64,000 bases of DNA. It comes from CAYZJD01 sp964483455 (lineage in GTDB: Bacteria > Acidobacteriota > Terriglobia > Bryobacterales > Bryobacteraceae). Where the stretch lies: contig CAZACK010000004.1 of assembly GCA_964483455.1 (NCBI GenBank), positions 1-64,000 on the forward strand, in the 5' to 3' direction. The notes under the pieces were generated by a model. It was not told where the DNA came from. It saw only the letters and a program-made list of their open reading frames with translations, and did no database searches. Positions 8,628-17,733 of this stretch are shown here, piece by piece (the first letter of the stretch is position 1; each line of letters begins with the position of its first letter). The translations under genes and the position numbers were made by a program.

Positions 8628-9749
8628 TTACAGCCGGTACCGCCTCCCGCGCCACTCGATAGTCCGTCCGAACGCCGATGCGGCGAGCGAGTACATCCAC
8701 AGCCAGGTGGCGAGCGGCGCTCCCCAGGCGTGGACCCAGCCGTATCGGGCGAACCACGGCTCGTGTTCCGCCAGAGCGAGGCGCGCGAGCCGGGCGCGGT
8801 TGGCGCCCTTCCACATGCCCGCCGCCCACATCGCCGAGAGCACGATGACGCCCGCCAGCCGGCCTTGTGCCATCGCCGCGAGGCACGCGACGGTAGCCAC
8901 GCAGTAGATCGCGTGCGCGACGAAGCCCGTCCACCACAGCTTCGGCCGGTAGGCGCGGGTGATCCGCACCTGCCGCCGGACCCATCCGAGGAACTCGCCG
9001 GCGGTGGTGTGGTCCGGGCTCGCCACCATTGCGCCGGGAGCGAACCGGATCTCCAGGCCCGCGCGCTCGACCGCGTCGCTGAGCCGGTAGTCGTCGCTGA
9101 CCGCTCCGCGCCAGAAATCCGGAACCCGGCAGCCCAGGAATGTCTCCTTGCGGATCGCCATCGCCCCGCCCCAGGCGAAGTCGCTCGGACCCGGCCCGAA
9201 TCTTCCCGCGATCACGCCGTTCCAAATGCTCCGCGCCAGCGACCAAAAATCCGGCGGGTCCGGCACGTGGCAGCGATAGCCGGTGGTAGCGCCGACGCTC
9301 GCGTCCTCTAGCGGCTCGGCCAGAGACCGTAGCCAGCCTCGCCCGACGCGCCCGTCCGAGTCGGCGAAGGCCAGGATCATCGAGTCCTGGCGCGCCGCCG
9401 CCACCGCCGCCAGGAGGTTCGCGATCTTCTCGCTGGTCCGCTCATCCCCGCCGCCGGCGAACACGACTCTCGCGCGCTCCGGCACGGCGCCGGCGGGCAC
9501 GTCTGCCGCCGACCGGGCGCAGATGATCAGCTCGTAGTCCGGATAGTCGAGCGTGGCCAGGGACTGGAGATTGCCGGCCAGCCCTTCGTCCGAGCCTTTC
9601 ACAGGCACGATCACGGTCGCCGGAGGCAGGTGCGCTTCCGGCGGCGCCGCCAGGCACTCTCGGTAGTACCGCTCGCGCCGGCGCTCTCCTCGCAGCGAGA
9701 AAGCGGCCAGCAGCAAGGCGGGGATCACCAGCACCCAGAACCAAAGCAC
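8628..9749 (-). CDS. Membrane glycosyltransferase, GT2/GT21 (ceramide glucosyltransferase or HpnI-like)
   Basis: Processive-type GT-A enzyme, 373 residues. The N-terminal helix is LWFWVLVIPALLLAAFSL. The nucleotide-sugar motifs are ATVIVPVKGSDEG, a D1 region, FADSDGR (D2), WGGAMAIRK and the base SDDYRLSDAVERAG (D3). The QxxRW-like motif is WVRRQVRITRAYRP, and two or three C-terminal membrane helices follow. The pattern fits GT21 ceramide glucosyltransferases and the hopanoid-linked HpnI; no hopanoid genes are nearby. The GTG start at 9749 has a TACACT hexamer 6 nt upstream. It is divergent from pepP. Confidence 0.75.
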   Translation of the reverse strand: MLWFWVLVIPALLLAAFSLRGERRRERYYRECLAAPPEAHLPPATVIVPVKGSDEGLAGNLQSLATLDYPDYELIICARSAADVPAGAVPERARVVFAGGGDERTSEKIANLLAAVAAARQDSMILAFADSDGRVGRGWLRSLAEPLEDASVGATTGYRCHVPDPPDFWSLARSIWNGVIAGRFGPGPSDFAWGGAMAIRKETFLGCRVPDFWRGAVSDDYRLSDAVERAGLEIRFAPGAMVASPDHTTAGEFLGWVRRQVRITRAYRPKLWWTGFVAHAIYCVATVACLAAMAQGRLAGVIVLSAMWAAGMWKGANRARLARLALAEHEPWFARYGWVHAWGAPLATWLWMYSLAASAFGRTIEWRGRRYRL

Positions 9750-9755
9750 CCGGCG

Positions 9756-9761
9756 AGTGTA
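9756..9761 (-). promoter_or_regulatory. Putative -10 box of the GT21-like gene (leaderless)
   Basis: TACACT on the minus strand, 6 nt before the GTG start at 9749. A weak TTACAC lies 18 nt further upstream. No Shine-Dalgarno is seen. Confidence 0.4.
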
Positions 9762-9793
9762 GCAGAGAGGACAAACATGGTGTAATTGGGGAA

Positions 9794-11053
9794 ATGTTCC
9801 GTCTCCCCGCCGCCTTACTTATTGCCGCGGGCCTGAGCGCGGCCGGCGACCCGATTCCGAAAGAGGAATTCCGTTCCCGGCGCGAGGCGTTGCGAAAGGC
9901 TCTGCCAGGAAGCGCTGTTGTCCTGTTCGGGCGCACGGAGCGGGAAACAGAAGCACTGCACTTGCGGTTCAGCCAGGAGCCGAACTTCTACTACCTGACC
10001 GGGTGGCGAGAGCCGGGCGCGATGTTGCTGCTGTCGCCGAACGAAGAAGTCCTGTTTCTGCCGGCGCGCGATCCCAAGCGCGAGGTGTACACGGGGAAAC
10101 GTGCCGCCGCCGAGGACGCTGAGGCGCGCGCGATCACTGGCTTTGACGAAGTCCTGCCGGCGACAGCCTTCGAGGGCCGTCTTCAGAAATCCCTCGAGAA
10201 CTGGACGAAGATCCACGCGCTGGAGGGCACTCCGGCGGCGGAGAAGCTGCGGGCGATGTTTCCGCTACGCGACGTCTCGGACGCAGCCGGCGCCATCGGC
10301 AAGCTGCGGCTGAAGAAGTCAGCGGGGGAAATCGAACTGATCCGCCGCAGCGTAAACGCCACCGTCGAGGCGCATCGCGCCGCTTGGAGACGCATCGCGC
10401 CCGGCGTGCACGAATACCAGGTTGGAGCCACCCTGGCGGCCACGTGGCTCGACCTCGGTTGCGAGCGGAGCGCCTACCCGCCGATCATCGGCTCGGGCGC
10501 CAATGCCACCGTCCTGCATTACGAAGCCAATTGGCGGCGCATGGACAGCGGCGACGTGCTGGTGATCGACGCCGGCGCGGAATGCGCCGGGTACGCCGCC
10601 GACGTCACCCGCACGGTCCCGGTCAACGGCAAGTTTTCCGAGCGGCAGCGCGAGCTGTACGAGATTGTCCTCGGCGCGCAGAAGGCGGCCATCGCCGCCG
10701 TCAAGCCCGGCGCTACCTTGGAGAAGGGCACACCCGCGAGCGTCAATGACATCGCTTACGACTACATCAACTCGCACGGCAAGGACCGGCACGGCGACTC
10801 ACTCGGCAAGTACTTCCTGCACACCGTCGGCCACCATGTCGGCCTGGATGTGCACGACGCGGGCTCGCTGCTGAAGTACGGTCCACTTGAAGCCGGAATG
10901 GTGGTTGCCATCGAGCCGGGCATCTACATCGCCGAGGAAGGCATCGGCATCCGCATCGAGGACATGGTGCTGGTGACCGAATCCGGCTGCGAGGTGTTGA
11001 GCGCCTCACTCCCCCGGGAAGCCGCGGACATCGAGCGCGCGCTGGAACAGTAG
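9794..11053 (+). CDS. pepP: Xaa-Pro aminopeptidase (M24B)
   Basis: Removes N-terminal residues before proline. It is 419 residues with a signal peptide (MFRLPAALLIAAGLSAAG), so it probably acts in the periplasm. The N-terminal creatinase-like domain has FYYLTGWREPGAMLLL. The pita-bread catalytic domain shows the five metal ligands: Asp in VIDAGAECAGYAADVTRTV (two, about 258 and 269), His in HTVGHHVGLDVHD (about 345), Glu in AIEPGIY (about 374) and Glu in RIEDMVLVT (about 388). Five bases separate its stop from the sensor kinase gene, so the three following genes form one operon. Confidence 0.9.
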   Translation: MFRLPAALLIAAGLSAAGDPIPKEEFRSRREALRKALPGSAVVLFGRTERETEALHLRFSQEPNFYYLTGWREPGAMLLLSPNEEVLFLPARDPKREVYTGKRAAAEDAEARAITGFDEVLPATAFEGRLQKSLENWTKIHALEGTPAAEKLRAMFPLRDVSDAAGAIGKLRLKKSAGEIELIRRSVNATVEAHRAAWRRIAPGVHEYQVGATLAATWLDLGCERSAYPPIIGSGANATVLHYEANWRRMDSGDVLVIDAGAECAGYAADVTRTVPVNGKFSERQRELYEIVLGAQKAAIAAVKPGATLEKGTPASVNDIAYDYINSHGKDRHGDSLGKYFLHTVGHHVGLDVHDAGSLLKYGPLEAGMVVAIEPGIYIAEEGIGIRIEDMVLVTESGCEVLSASLPREAADIERALEQ

Positions 11054-11058
11054 GAACC

Positions 11059-12918
11059 ATGCTGTCCCGGAAGCAAACAGCCGGCTACCTCGCGGTGCTC
11101 GGCGCGGCGTTCGTGCTGGCGTCGCTGGCGGGCTACAGCGCGCTCGGCGGCCAGGTGGATCTCGACGCCTACGACTGGATGTTCCGCCTCCGCCCGCCGG
11201 CGCCGTGGCAGCCGCAGTCGGCGGTGCTGGCGATCGACGAAGCGACGCTGCTCGAGATGGGTGGCATCCGCCGGCTACGCCGGATCGCGGCGGAGGGGCT
11301 GGAGCGGCTGGCGGGCACGCCGGTGAAGGGTGTCGCGATCGATCTCACGCTGGCCGAAGAAGGCGACCCTTCCGACGATGCCCGGCTGGAATCGGCCATA
11401 GAGCGGTCTCCGAACCTGGTGCTCGCCGCCGAGCTGATGCCCGATGGCAAGGGGTGGCAGGAACCGCTCGACCGATTTCGGAGGTGGGCAGGCGCCGTCG
11501 GCCACGTCCACGCGGCGCCCGATGAACTCGATGGGGTGAATCGCCGGATGCCTTTGGAGAAGGCAGCCGCCCGCCGCCGGTACTGGGCGCTGAGCCTGGA
11601 GGCGTTCCGGCTGAGCCGGGGAGTGAGCTCCATCCTGGAGTCACCCGACGACCTCCAGGTCGGCTCACTCACGATTCCGGCGCGGCGGGCCGACGCGCGC
11701 GCGGTGTTGATTCGCTACCTTCCTCCAACGCCCGACGGTTCGTCGCCGCTGCCGAGAACCTCGGTTCGCGACCTTCGGGAGCATCCCGAGTTGGCGGCCG
11801 GTTTCAAAAACAAGACCGTGTTCCTCGGTGTGACGGCGCAGTCAGCGGCGCGCGACCGGCTGGTGACTCCCTACTCCGCGGAGCGTCCGATGCCGGGCGT
11901 CGAAATTCACGCCAGTGCGTTCGAGACGCTGGCGCAAGGCCGGTTTCTTACGCCAGCGTCCAATCTCCCCGCGCTTTTGTTCTCTCTCGGGCTGACCGCC
12001 GCCGCCGGCCTGGCGTTCGCGCTTCTGTTCGGCTGGCGGTCCTACGCGCTGGGAGCGCTGGTGATCCTGTCGGCGCACGGCGCTCCGTTCGTGCTGTTCG
12101 CTCAGGGGACCGTCTTTCCGATGTCCGCGCCGGTCGCGGCCGCGTGGCTGTCGGTCGCCGCCGCCGCCAGCTACCAGCATTTCGTCGTGCGGCGCCAACT
12201 GCGCCGCGCCGAGGCTGAGAAGACGCGCTATCAGCAGGCCGTCCACTTCGTCACGCACGAGATGCGCACCCCGCTCACCGCCATTCAGGGCTCGAGCGAG
12301 CTCATGAGCCGCTACAGCCTGAGCGACGAGAAGCGCAAGCAGATCGCCGACCTCATCCACAACGAGTCGCGGCGCCTGGCGCGCATGGTGGAGACCTTCC
12401 TGAGCGTCGAGCGGCTTTCGGCCGGCCAGATGGAGTTGAAGAAGGAGCTGTTCCCCGTGAGGCCGTTGACGGCGGCCTGCGTCGAGCGGGTCCGGCCGCT
12501 GGCCGATCGAAAGCGGATCGGACTTCACCTCGAAGACATCCCGGACGATACTCTCACCGGCGACCGGGAGCTGATGGAATACGCGATTTACAATCTGCTG
12601 TCGAACGCGGTGAAGTACTCGCCGGCGGAAACGCAGGTGACCGTCTCCGGACGGCGGGATGGCGAGCAGCTTCTCCTTGCCGTGCGCGATCAAGGGATCG
12701 GCATGGACGAGAGGGAACTCCGAAACATCTTCCAGCGCTTTTACCGGACCCGCAAAGCGATCGATTCCGGCGAGGCGGGAACCGGCATCGGCCTGTCGAT
12801 CGTCGAGCAGATCATCAGCCACCACGGCGGCCGGATCGAGGTTACCAGCGCCCCAGGGAAGGGATCGTGCTTTACACTGGTCTTACCGGCGCCGGTGTCG
12901 GCGGCGGCCGAGAACTAA
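11059..12918 (+). CDS. CHASE2-domain sensor histidine kinase
   Basis: Inner-membrane sensor of 619 residues. One membrane helix lies near residues 9-30. It is followed by an extracellular CHASE2 domain (about 35-290; DAYDWMFRLRPPAPWQPQSAVLAIDE is typical). Three closely spaced helices follow (about 303-324, 329-348, 351-371). The cytoplasmic kinase has the H-box HFVTHEMRTPLTAIQ with phospho-acceptor His-400, the N-box YAIYNLLSNAVKYSP, the G1 box VRDQGIGMDE, the F-box FQRFYRT and the G2 box GTGIGLSIVEQII. The sigma-54 regulator gene starts 9 bp downstream and is the obvious partner. The signal is unknown. Confidence 0.92.
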   Translation: MLSRKQTAGYLAVLGAAFVLASLAGYSALGGQVDLDAYDWMFRLRPPAPWQPQSAVLAIDEATLLEMGGIRRLRRIAAEGLERLAGTPVKGVAIDLTLAEEGDPSDDARLESAIERSPNLVLAAELMPDGKGWQEPLDRFRRWAGAVGHVHAAPDELDGVNRRMPLEKAAARRRYWALSLEAFRLSRGVSSILESPDDLQVGSLTIPARRADARAVLIRYLPPTPDGSSPLPRTSVRDLREHPELAAGFKNKTVFLGVTAQSAARDRLVTPYSAERPMPGVEIHASAFETLAQGRFLTPASNLPALLFSLGLTAAAGLAFALLFGWRSYALGALVILSAHGAPFVLFAQGTVFPMSAPVAAAWLSVAAAASYQHFVVRRQLRRAEAEKTRYQQAVHFVTHEMRTPLTAIQGSSELMSRYSLSDEKRKQIADLIHNESRRLARMVETFLSVERLSAGQMELKKELFPVRPLTAACVERVRPLADRKRIGLHLEDIPDDTLTGDRELMEYAIYNLLSNAVKYSPAETQVTVSGRRDGEQLLLAVRDQGIGMDERELRNIFQRFYRTRKAIDSGEAGTGIGLSIVEQIISHHGGRIEVTSAPGKGSCFTLVLPAPVSAAAEN

Positions 12919-12927
12919 GGAGCGAGC

Positions 12928-14241
12928 ATGGGGCGGTTGTTAGTGGTGGAAGACGACGCCGGCGTCCGCACGACGGTGGTGACCTTCCTGGAGCTGGAAG
13001 GCTACCAGGTGGACGCCGCCGGCTCCACCCGGGAAGCGCTCGAACGGTTGAGCGAATCGGCCTACCCCATTGTCATCAGCGACATTTACCTTGACGAGCG
13101 CACCGGGCTCGATGTCCTCCAGGCCGCGCGCTCGAAGGATCCGGGCTGCGCCGTCATCCTCATGACCGCCCGCGGCACGATGGAGACGGTGATGGCGGCG
13201 ACCCGCGGCGGCGCATTCGACTACATCGCCAAGCCGTTCGAACTCGACGTGCTGCTCGAGGCGGTCAAGCGGGCGGAAGGCGGACGGACGCCCGGAGAAG
13301 ACGAAGAGGAGGAGATTGAGGATCTTCCGGAATCCGACCTCATCGGCAGCTCGGCGGAGATGGTCGACATCTACAAGGTTGTCTCCCGCGTGGCTCCGAC
13401 GGACGCCACCGTCCTGCTGGAGGGAGAGACTGGCACGGGCAAGGAACTGATCGCCCGGATGATTCACCGCAACAGCCCGCGCTCGGGCCAGCCGTTCGTC
13501 CCCGTCGATTGCGCGTCGATCGCGCCGGCGCTGATGGAAAGCGAGCTGTTCGGGGCGCTGCGCGGCTCCTATACCGGGGCCGACCGGGACCGCATGGGCG
13601 TGTTCGAGGCGGCCAACCACGGGACGGTTTTCCTCGACGAAATCGGAGACATCGAGCTGAATTTCCAGCTCAAACTGCTGCGGTTCCTCCAGGAGCGCGA
13701 GATCCGTCCGCTGGGATCGCCGCGGCCGAAACCGGTGGATGTGCGGGTGATCGTCGCCACCAACCGCGACCTCCAGAAGATGGTGGAGCAGGGCAAGTTC
13801 CGCGACGACCTCTGGTTTCGCGTGAACGTGATCCGCATCACGGTGCCGCCGCTGCGCGAGCGCCGGGGCGACGTGGCCCTGCTGGCCCACTATTTCCTGA
13901 AGAAGTACAACGAGCGGTATGGATTGTCGGCCAGGCTAACGGAGTCGGGCCTGAAGGTGATGGAGGAGTATACGTGGCCGGGGAACGTTCGCCAGCTCCA
14001 GCATATGATGGAGCGGCTGGTGATTCTGGCCCTGGGCGGGCGCGTGGACGAGGCGGCGGTCCGCGAGGCGGTCCTGGACACCCAGCCGCGTGAGCACGGC
14101 GGCGAAACGCTCGCTGACGCCGAAACGGATCAGATCCGCAAAGTCTTGGCCGCAACAGGTGGGAATAAGAGCCGGGCCGCCCGCATTCTGGGAATCGAGC
14201 GGAAGACGCTCTACCGGAAACTGGAACGGCTGGAGGGGTAA
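12928..14241 (+). CDS. NtrC-family sigma-54-dependent response regulator
   Basis: A 437-residue enhancer-binding regulator. The receiver domain (1-115) has the acid pocket VEDD and phosphorylation site Asp-52 in ISDIYLDERTG. The AAA+ domain (about 140-375) has Walker A GETGTGKE, Walker B GTVFLDEIGD and the arginine-finger region LWFRVNVIRI. The sigma-54 contact loop reads GSYTGA instead of GAFTGA (about residues 212-217). A Fis-type helix-turn-helix ends the protein (NKSRAARILGIERKTLYRKL). The Shine-Dalgarno AAGGAG precedes the ATG. It is cotranscribed with pepP and the CHASE2 kinase; its target promoters are not evident here. Confidence 0.92.
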   Translation: MGRLLVVEDDAGVRTTVVTFLELEGYQVDAAGSTREALERLSESAYPIVISDIYLDERTGLDVLQAARSKDPGCAVILMTARGTMETVMAATRGGAFDYIAKPFELDVLLEAVKRAEGGRTPGEDEEEEIEDLPESDLIGSSAEMVDIYKVVSRVAPTDATVLLEGETGTGKELIARMIHRNSPRSGQPFVPVDCASIAPALMESELFGALRGSYTGADRDRMGVFEAANHGTVFLDEIGDIELNFQLKLLRFLQEREIRPLGSPRPKPVDVRVIVATNRDLQKMVEQGKFRDDLWFRVNVIRITVPPLRERRGDVALLAHYFLKKYNERYGLSARLTESGLKVMEEYTWPGNVRQLQHMMERLVILALGGRVDEAAVREAVLDTQPREHGGETLADAETDQIRKVLAATGGNKSRAARILGIERKTLYRKLERLEG

Positions 14242-14310
14242 CAAACCCTTTCGCAGGTCAGAGACTCCTTGACTGTGCAGACATGAATCGTTGATCCGCC
14301 GTGGTCGAAG

Positions 14311-14338
14311 AGCTCCTCTCCCGCCAGGCGAGAGCTTT
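14311..14338 (+). terminator. Possible intrinsic terminator after the response regulator
   Basis: An imperfect hairpin (CTCT-CGCC pairing with GGCG-AGAG, with a CC bulge) is followed by CTTTT about 95 bp downstream of the regulator's stop. The T-run is short, so termination is uncertain. Confidence 0.3.
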
Positions 14339-14458
14339 TGGGCAGGCATTCAACCTGCCTCATCAAGGGCTGGAGGCGAAACAACAGGCGCTTCCGGGGA
14401 ACGGCCGGTTGTCGCTTGACCGCAAGCGGCGAGGCATCCATAAAGCATAACTAGCTAA

Positions 14459-15656
14459 AGCCAGGCGCTCGCGGGGGGGTTGATTCTCCCCGAGGATTCT
14501 GGGTACGACGAGTGTCGCAAGGTTTTCAACGCCATGCACGACAGACGGCCGGCCGTCATCGCCCGCTGCGCCGGCACGGCGGACGTGGTGGCTGCGGTCA
14601 ACTTCGCGCGCCAGCACGGGCTGCACACCCCGGGCGGCCGCGTCACGACCACGGGGATCGGCGGCTTCACCACCGGCGGGGGATACGGCTGGACGTCCTC
14701 GAAATACGGCCTCGCCTGCGATAACCTCGTCTCCGCTGAGGTCGTGCTGGCAGACGGTCGGGTCGTGACAAGCAGCGAGCAGAAGAACGAAGATCTCTTC
14801 TGGGGGATTCGGGGCGGCGGCGGCAACTTCGGCATCGTCACCAACTTCGAGTACCAGGCTGCATCCGCTCGGACCGATCGTGCTGGCCGGCCTTGCGCTG
14901 TGGCCCATCGAGCGCGGCGCGGACGTTCTGCGCGCCTGGCGCGATTACGTGGAGGGCGCTCCCGATGAGCTTTCGACGGCATGCGCGGTAATCACGGCTC
15001 CCCCCGAGGAGTTCGTGCCCGACGACCTGAGGGGTCAGGTGGCGTTCGGGATGGTGGCGATGTACGTCGGCGATCCGGAGAAGGGCGCAAAGGTCGTCCA
15101 GCCCGTCAAGGACCTCGGGCCGGTTGTGGATCTGATCCAGCCGATGCCCTACACCGCTTTCCAGGCGATTCTCGATCCGGTGGCTCCCAAAGGTTACCGA
15201 AGCTACTGGCGGGGCGAGTACCTCAAGGGCTTCTCCGACGGCGCGATCACGACCTTCATTCGGCATGCACCGGAACTGGCGGCGGCGGCGAAGCCGTTCA
15301 GCCAGGTGATCATCTTCCGGATCGGTCAGGGCGTCGCCGCTACAGCCGATGGCGCAACTGCATTCTCCCACCGCGACGCGGATTACCTGTTCCATCCGAT
15401 TTCGACGTGGCAGCAGTCCATTGACGACAAGCGGCTGATCGCGGCGAGCCGTACGTTCTGCGAAGCGACGCGGCCATTCTCGACAGGCGGGGCGTACCTG
15501 AACTTCACTCCTGAGGACCGGGTCCGCGATGCCTACGGCGCAGCGAAGTACGCACGGCTGGCGGCCCTGAAAGATCGATACGATCCCGACAACTTGTTCC
15601 GGATGAACCAGAACATCACACCAAGTCATGGGGCGGGCGAGGCGGCGCTCGTCTGA
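14459..15656 (+). pseudogene. Decayed FAD-linked (berberine-bridge-type) oxidase
   Basis: Remnant of a BBE-family flavin oxidase. The homology begins as LAGGLILPEDSGYDE just after an in-frame TAA (14456-14458), so the first 30 or so residues are missing. At about 14623 the text jumps from NFARQHGL straight to TPGGRVTTTGIGGF. In the family about 55-70 residues lie between, including the RGGGH flavin-attachment motif. At 14857-14858 one extra G shifts the frame; removing it restores QLHPLGPIVLAGLALWP. The rest (MLAGLALWP to LFRMNQNI) is intact to the TGA at 15656. With the flavin site gone it cannot be functional as a family member. Confidence 0.8.
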
Positions 15657-15798
15657 CCAGCGTCGGCAATGAGCCCCAGGCGCAGTCGCCTACCACCGAC
15701 GATTGTGGCGATACAGCGGAGATGGGTCCTTCGGCGACGGTTCGTGCCGGCGCACAGCCGCTTCAAAGAAACATGCGCGAACTTCTGAAATCCCGCAG

Positions 15799-16839
15799 TT
15801 AGTCTCCACCCCCGCCCAGCAACACGTTCACCCTGGCCATCACCTCGAACGCGTCGGCGACGTACAGCACGTCGGCTTTGCCCCGTGCCCACCCACAGTT
15901 GGGATCGAGGTTCACCGCGCGGCGTTCGTTGATGAAACGCCAGCCGACGACGTGCGGCTCCTCGCCGTGGCAACAGGTCGCGAGACCTTTGGGATGGCGG
16001 GGCGTGGAGCCGGTCTGTCCTACCTGGTTCAGGTGCGTGAGGAACGGCAACACTACCTGTCCCTCGCCGCTCAGGTCGACCAGGGACTTGCTGCTGCCGA
16101 GCGAAGCCTGGGTCAGACGGAGGAAGTCCAAGATTCTGGTGGCAGCTTCTTCGACATGCGTCTTGCCGTCCGGCTGCTTCTTCGTCCAGCCGGCGCCGGC
16201 GACGAACAGAAGGTCCGCATCCGGCCGGATGGTCTGTTCGCCCGCCTTGGGCGCGCGGACCTCGAGATTGCAGGTGCGCCGGGCCTCCGCCGGAACATCG
16301 ACGTTCAGTAGTTCGACTTCGACTGCCGCCTCCTCGCCCTGCCAGGCAGGATGCGAGCCCGGATCGATCAGGATGATCCACGGGCGGTGACGGCGTTCGA
16401 GCACGGCCTCCATGCGCTGCCGGTAGTACCAGCGGGTGACGGCGATCTTGCCCTCCTCGGCGGCGACCGCGGTGACGTGGGTGTCGACGCGCCCGTTGAG
16501 GCGCTGCGCCACGCCGGGCAGGCACCTCGCCCAGCGGCTGGTGTGCGCGGCCACGATCACGATCGCCTGCGACGCCCGGCACAAGGCTTCAGCGGCGGCG
16601 GCGTCTGTCGCGTAGCGAGATTCCCGAAAGTCCTCGCCGGCGACGCCCAGGAAACGCTCCGCGCCGATCGTGCCGAGGCGGGCGGCGGCCTGCCGCACAT
16701 CGCCGCCCACGAGTCCTGCCTCCAGGCTGGCATCGGGGATGGCCGCGGCGAGAGACTTCGCGGCCCCGGCCGCCTCGAGCGACGCCCGGCTGAGCGAGCC
16801 ATCCGGCTCCGTGTGAACAAGCAACAGGACCTTTTCCAT
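15799..16839 (-). CDS. etfA: Electron transfer flavoprotein alpha subunit (diverged)
   Basis: FAD-carrying subunit of the ETF that takes electrons from acyl-CoA dehydrogenase, 346 residues. The N-terminal adenine-nucleotide-alpha-hydrolase-like domain begins MEKVLLLVHTEPDGSLSR. The C-terminal FAD domain starts near residue 210. It keeps FVAGAGW and the NQVGQTGST loop, but the usual ACGISGAIQH segment is replaced by a different stretch (ATCCHGEEPHVVGW), so it is a divergent branch. The ATG at 16839 begins 3 bp after the etfB stop. Last gene of the acyl-CoA dehydrogenase/ETF operon. Confidence 0.8.
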   Translation of the reverse strand: MEKVLLLVHTEPDGSLSRASLEAAGAAKSLAAAIPDASLEAGLVGGDVRQAAARLGTIGAERFLGVAGEDFRESRYATDAAAAEALCRASQAIVIVAAHTSRWARCLPGVAQRLNGRVDTHVTAVAAEEGKIAVTRWYYRQRMEAVLERRHRPWIILIDPGSHPAWQGEEAAVEVELLNVDVPAEARRTCNLEVRAPKAGEQTIRPDADLLFVAGAGWTKKQPDGKTHVEEAATRILDFLRLTQASLGSSKSLVDLSGEGQVVLPFLTHLNQVGQTGSTPRHPKGLATCCHGEEPHVVGWRFINERRAVNLDPNCGWARGKADVLYVADAFEVMARVNVLLGGGGD

Positions 16840-16841
16840 GG

Positions 16842-17651
16842 CTACTTCCTCGCGATCCACTCGACGATCTCCCGCGCGATCTCCTCGGCGGGCAGATCCT
16901 TGACAATCTTCGTGTCCCGCCGCTGGGCCGGCAGGGTGACGCTGCGGAACGCCGCGCCGTCGCCCGCGGGTTTCATGGGCTTCGCGCGCTGGAGCGCCGG
17001 CATGATGCCACGCATATTGGCCATGCCGACCTGTGGATTGTTGGGTGGCTCGGGCAGGCTGCCCGTCGCCCAGCCGAGCACCGCCGGAGGTCCGGCGCAC
17101 CGCGACGCCAGGTGCCGGCCGCCCTCAATGCGCTCGAGGACGACCAGCGTGCCGTCGTCCTCGACTTTGAGCTCGTCCACGCCCTGGAACTGGTCGGCGA
17201 TGCCGAGCCGCTCGCCGGTCATTTGCAGGGTCGCGCCGGCGCCGCGCGAGGCGGATTCCCAACCGCCGAACAACAGGAGACCGCCGCGATCGAGTCCCGC
17301 GATCCCTTGAATTGCCTCGGCCAGCGCCGCTGCGACGTCGCTCGCTTCGGTGAATCCGCCGGCCGGGCCGTCGATCGCCACCAGTTCGAACGGCGCTTTC
17401 TGCGCGACGGTCATCATGAGCTGCTGCAACTTCGGTCTTGGCCCGAGACTGACCAGCCAGACCTTGCTTCCGGGAACCCGCCTGGCCAGATGGGCGGCCT
17501 CGTAGAGGGCGTGAGCGGCCCACGGGTCCAGCACGGAGGGCAGCATCATTTCGTTCTTGAGTGACGGGCCTGCCGGCCCCATAACAGGCTCCAGCGTCTG
17601 GAGCGGGTCCGGCACGAGACTCCCACAGACGACTATGTGGAGAGGTTGCAT
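16842..17651 (-). CDS. etfB: Electron transfer flavoprotein beta subunit
   Basis: AMP-binding (or second FAD-binding) ETF subunit, 269 residues, cytoplasmic. It starts MQPLHIVVCGSLVPDPLQ in place of the usual VCVKxVPD. It continues with NEMMLPSVLDPWAAHALYEAAHLA, matching the family's conserved EMxLNPxDExAxE region, and LLLFGGWESASRGAGATLQMTGERLG matching the ETF-beta signature. It lies between the ETF:quinone oxidoreductase fusion and etfA, with an 82-bp gap before it that holds an inverted repeat. Whether the pair bifurcates electrons cannot be judged from sequence alone. Confidence 0.82.
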   Translation of the reverse strand: MQPLHIVVCGSLVPDPLQTLEPVMGPAGPSLKNEMMLPSVLDPWAAHALYEAAHLARRVPGSKVWLVSLGPRPKLQQLMMTVAQKAPFELVAIDGPAGGFTEASDVAAALAEAIQGIAGLDRGGLLLFGGWESASRGAGATLQMTGERLGIADQFQGVDELKVEDDGTLVVLERIEGGRHLASRCAGPPAVLGWATGSLPEPPNNPQVGMANMRGIMPALQRAKPMKPAGDGAAFRSVTLPAQRRDTKIVKDLPAEEIAREIVEWIARK

Positions 17652-17685
17652 TAGACTTAGTTTGGTCTCCTAACTCGTTCTTAGA

Positions 17686-17723
17686 CCGCCGATGAACGCC
17701 GATAAATCCTGATTCATCGGCGG
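17686..17723. repeat. Intergenic inverted repeat inside the ETF operon
   Basis: Perfect 11-bp arms CCGCCGATGAA (17686-17696) and TTCATCGGCGG (17713-17723) enclose 16 bp that contain a partial copy (CGCCGATAAA) of the same word. It lies between the oxidoreductase-fusion gene and etfB. It could be a REP-like element, an mRNA-stabilising hairpin or an attenuator; there is no T-run. Confidence 0.6.
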
Positions 17724-17733
17724 CAGTCAAAAA

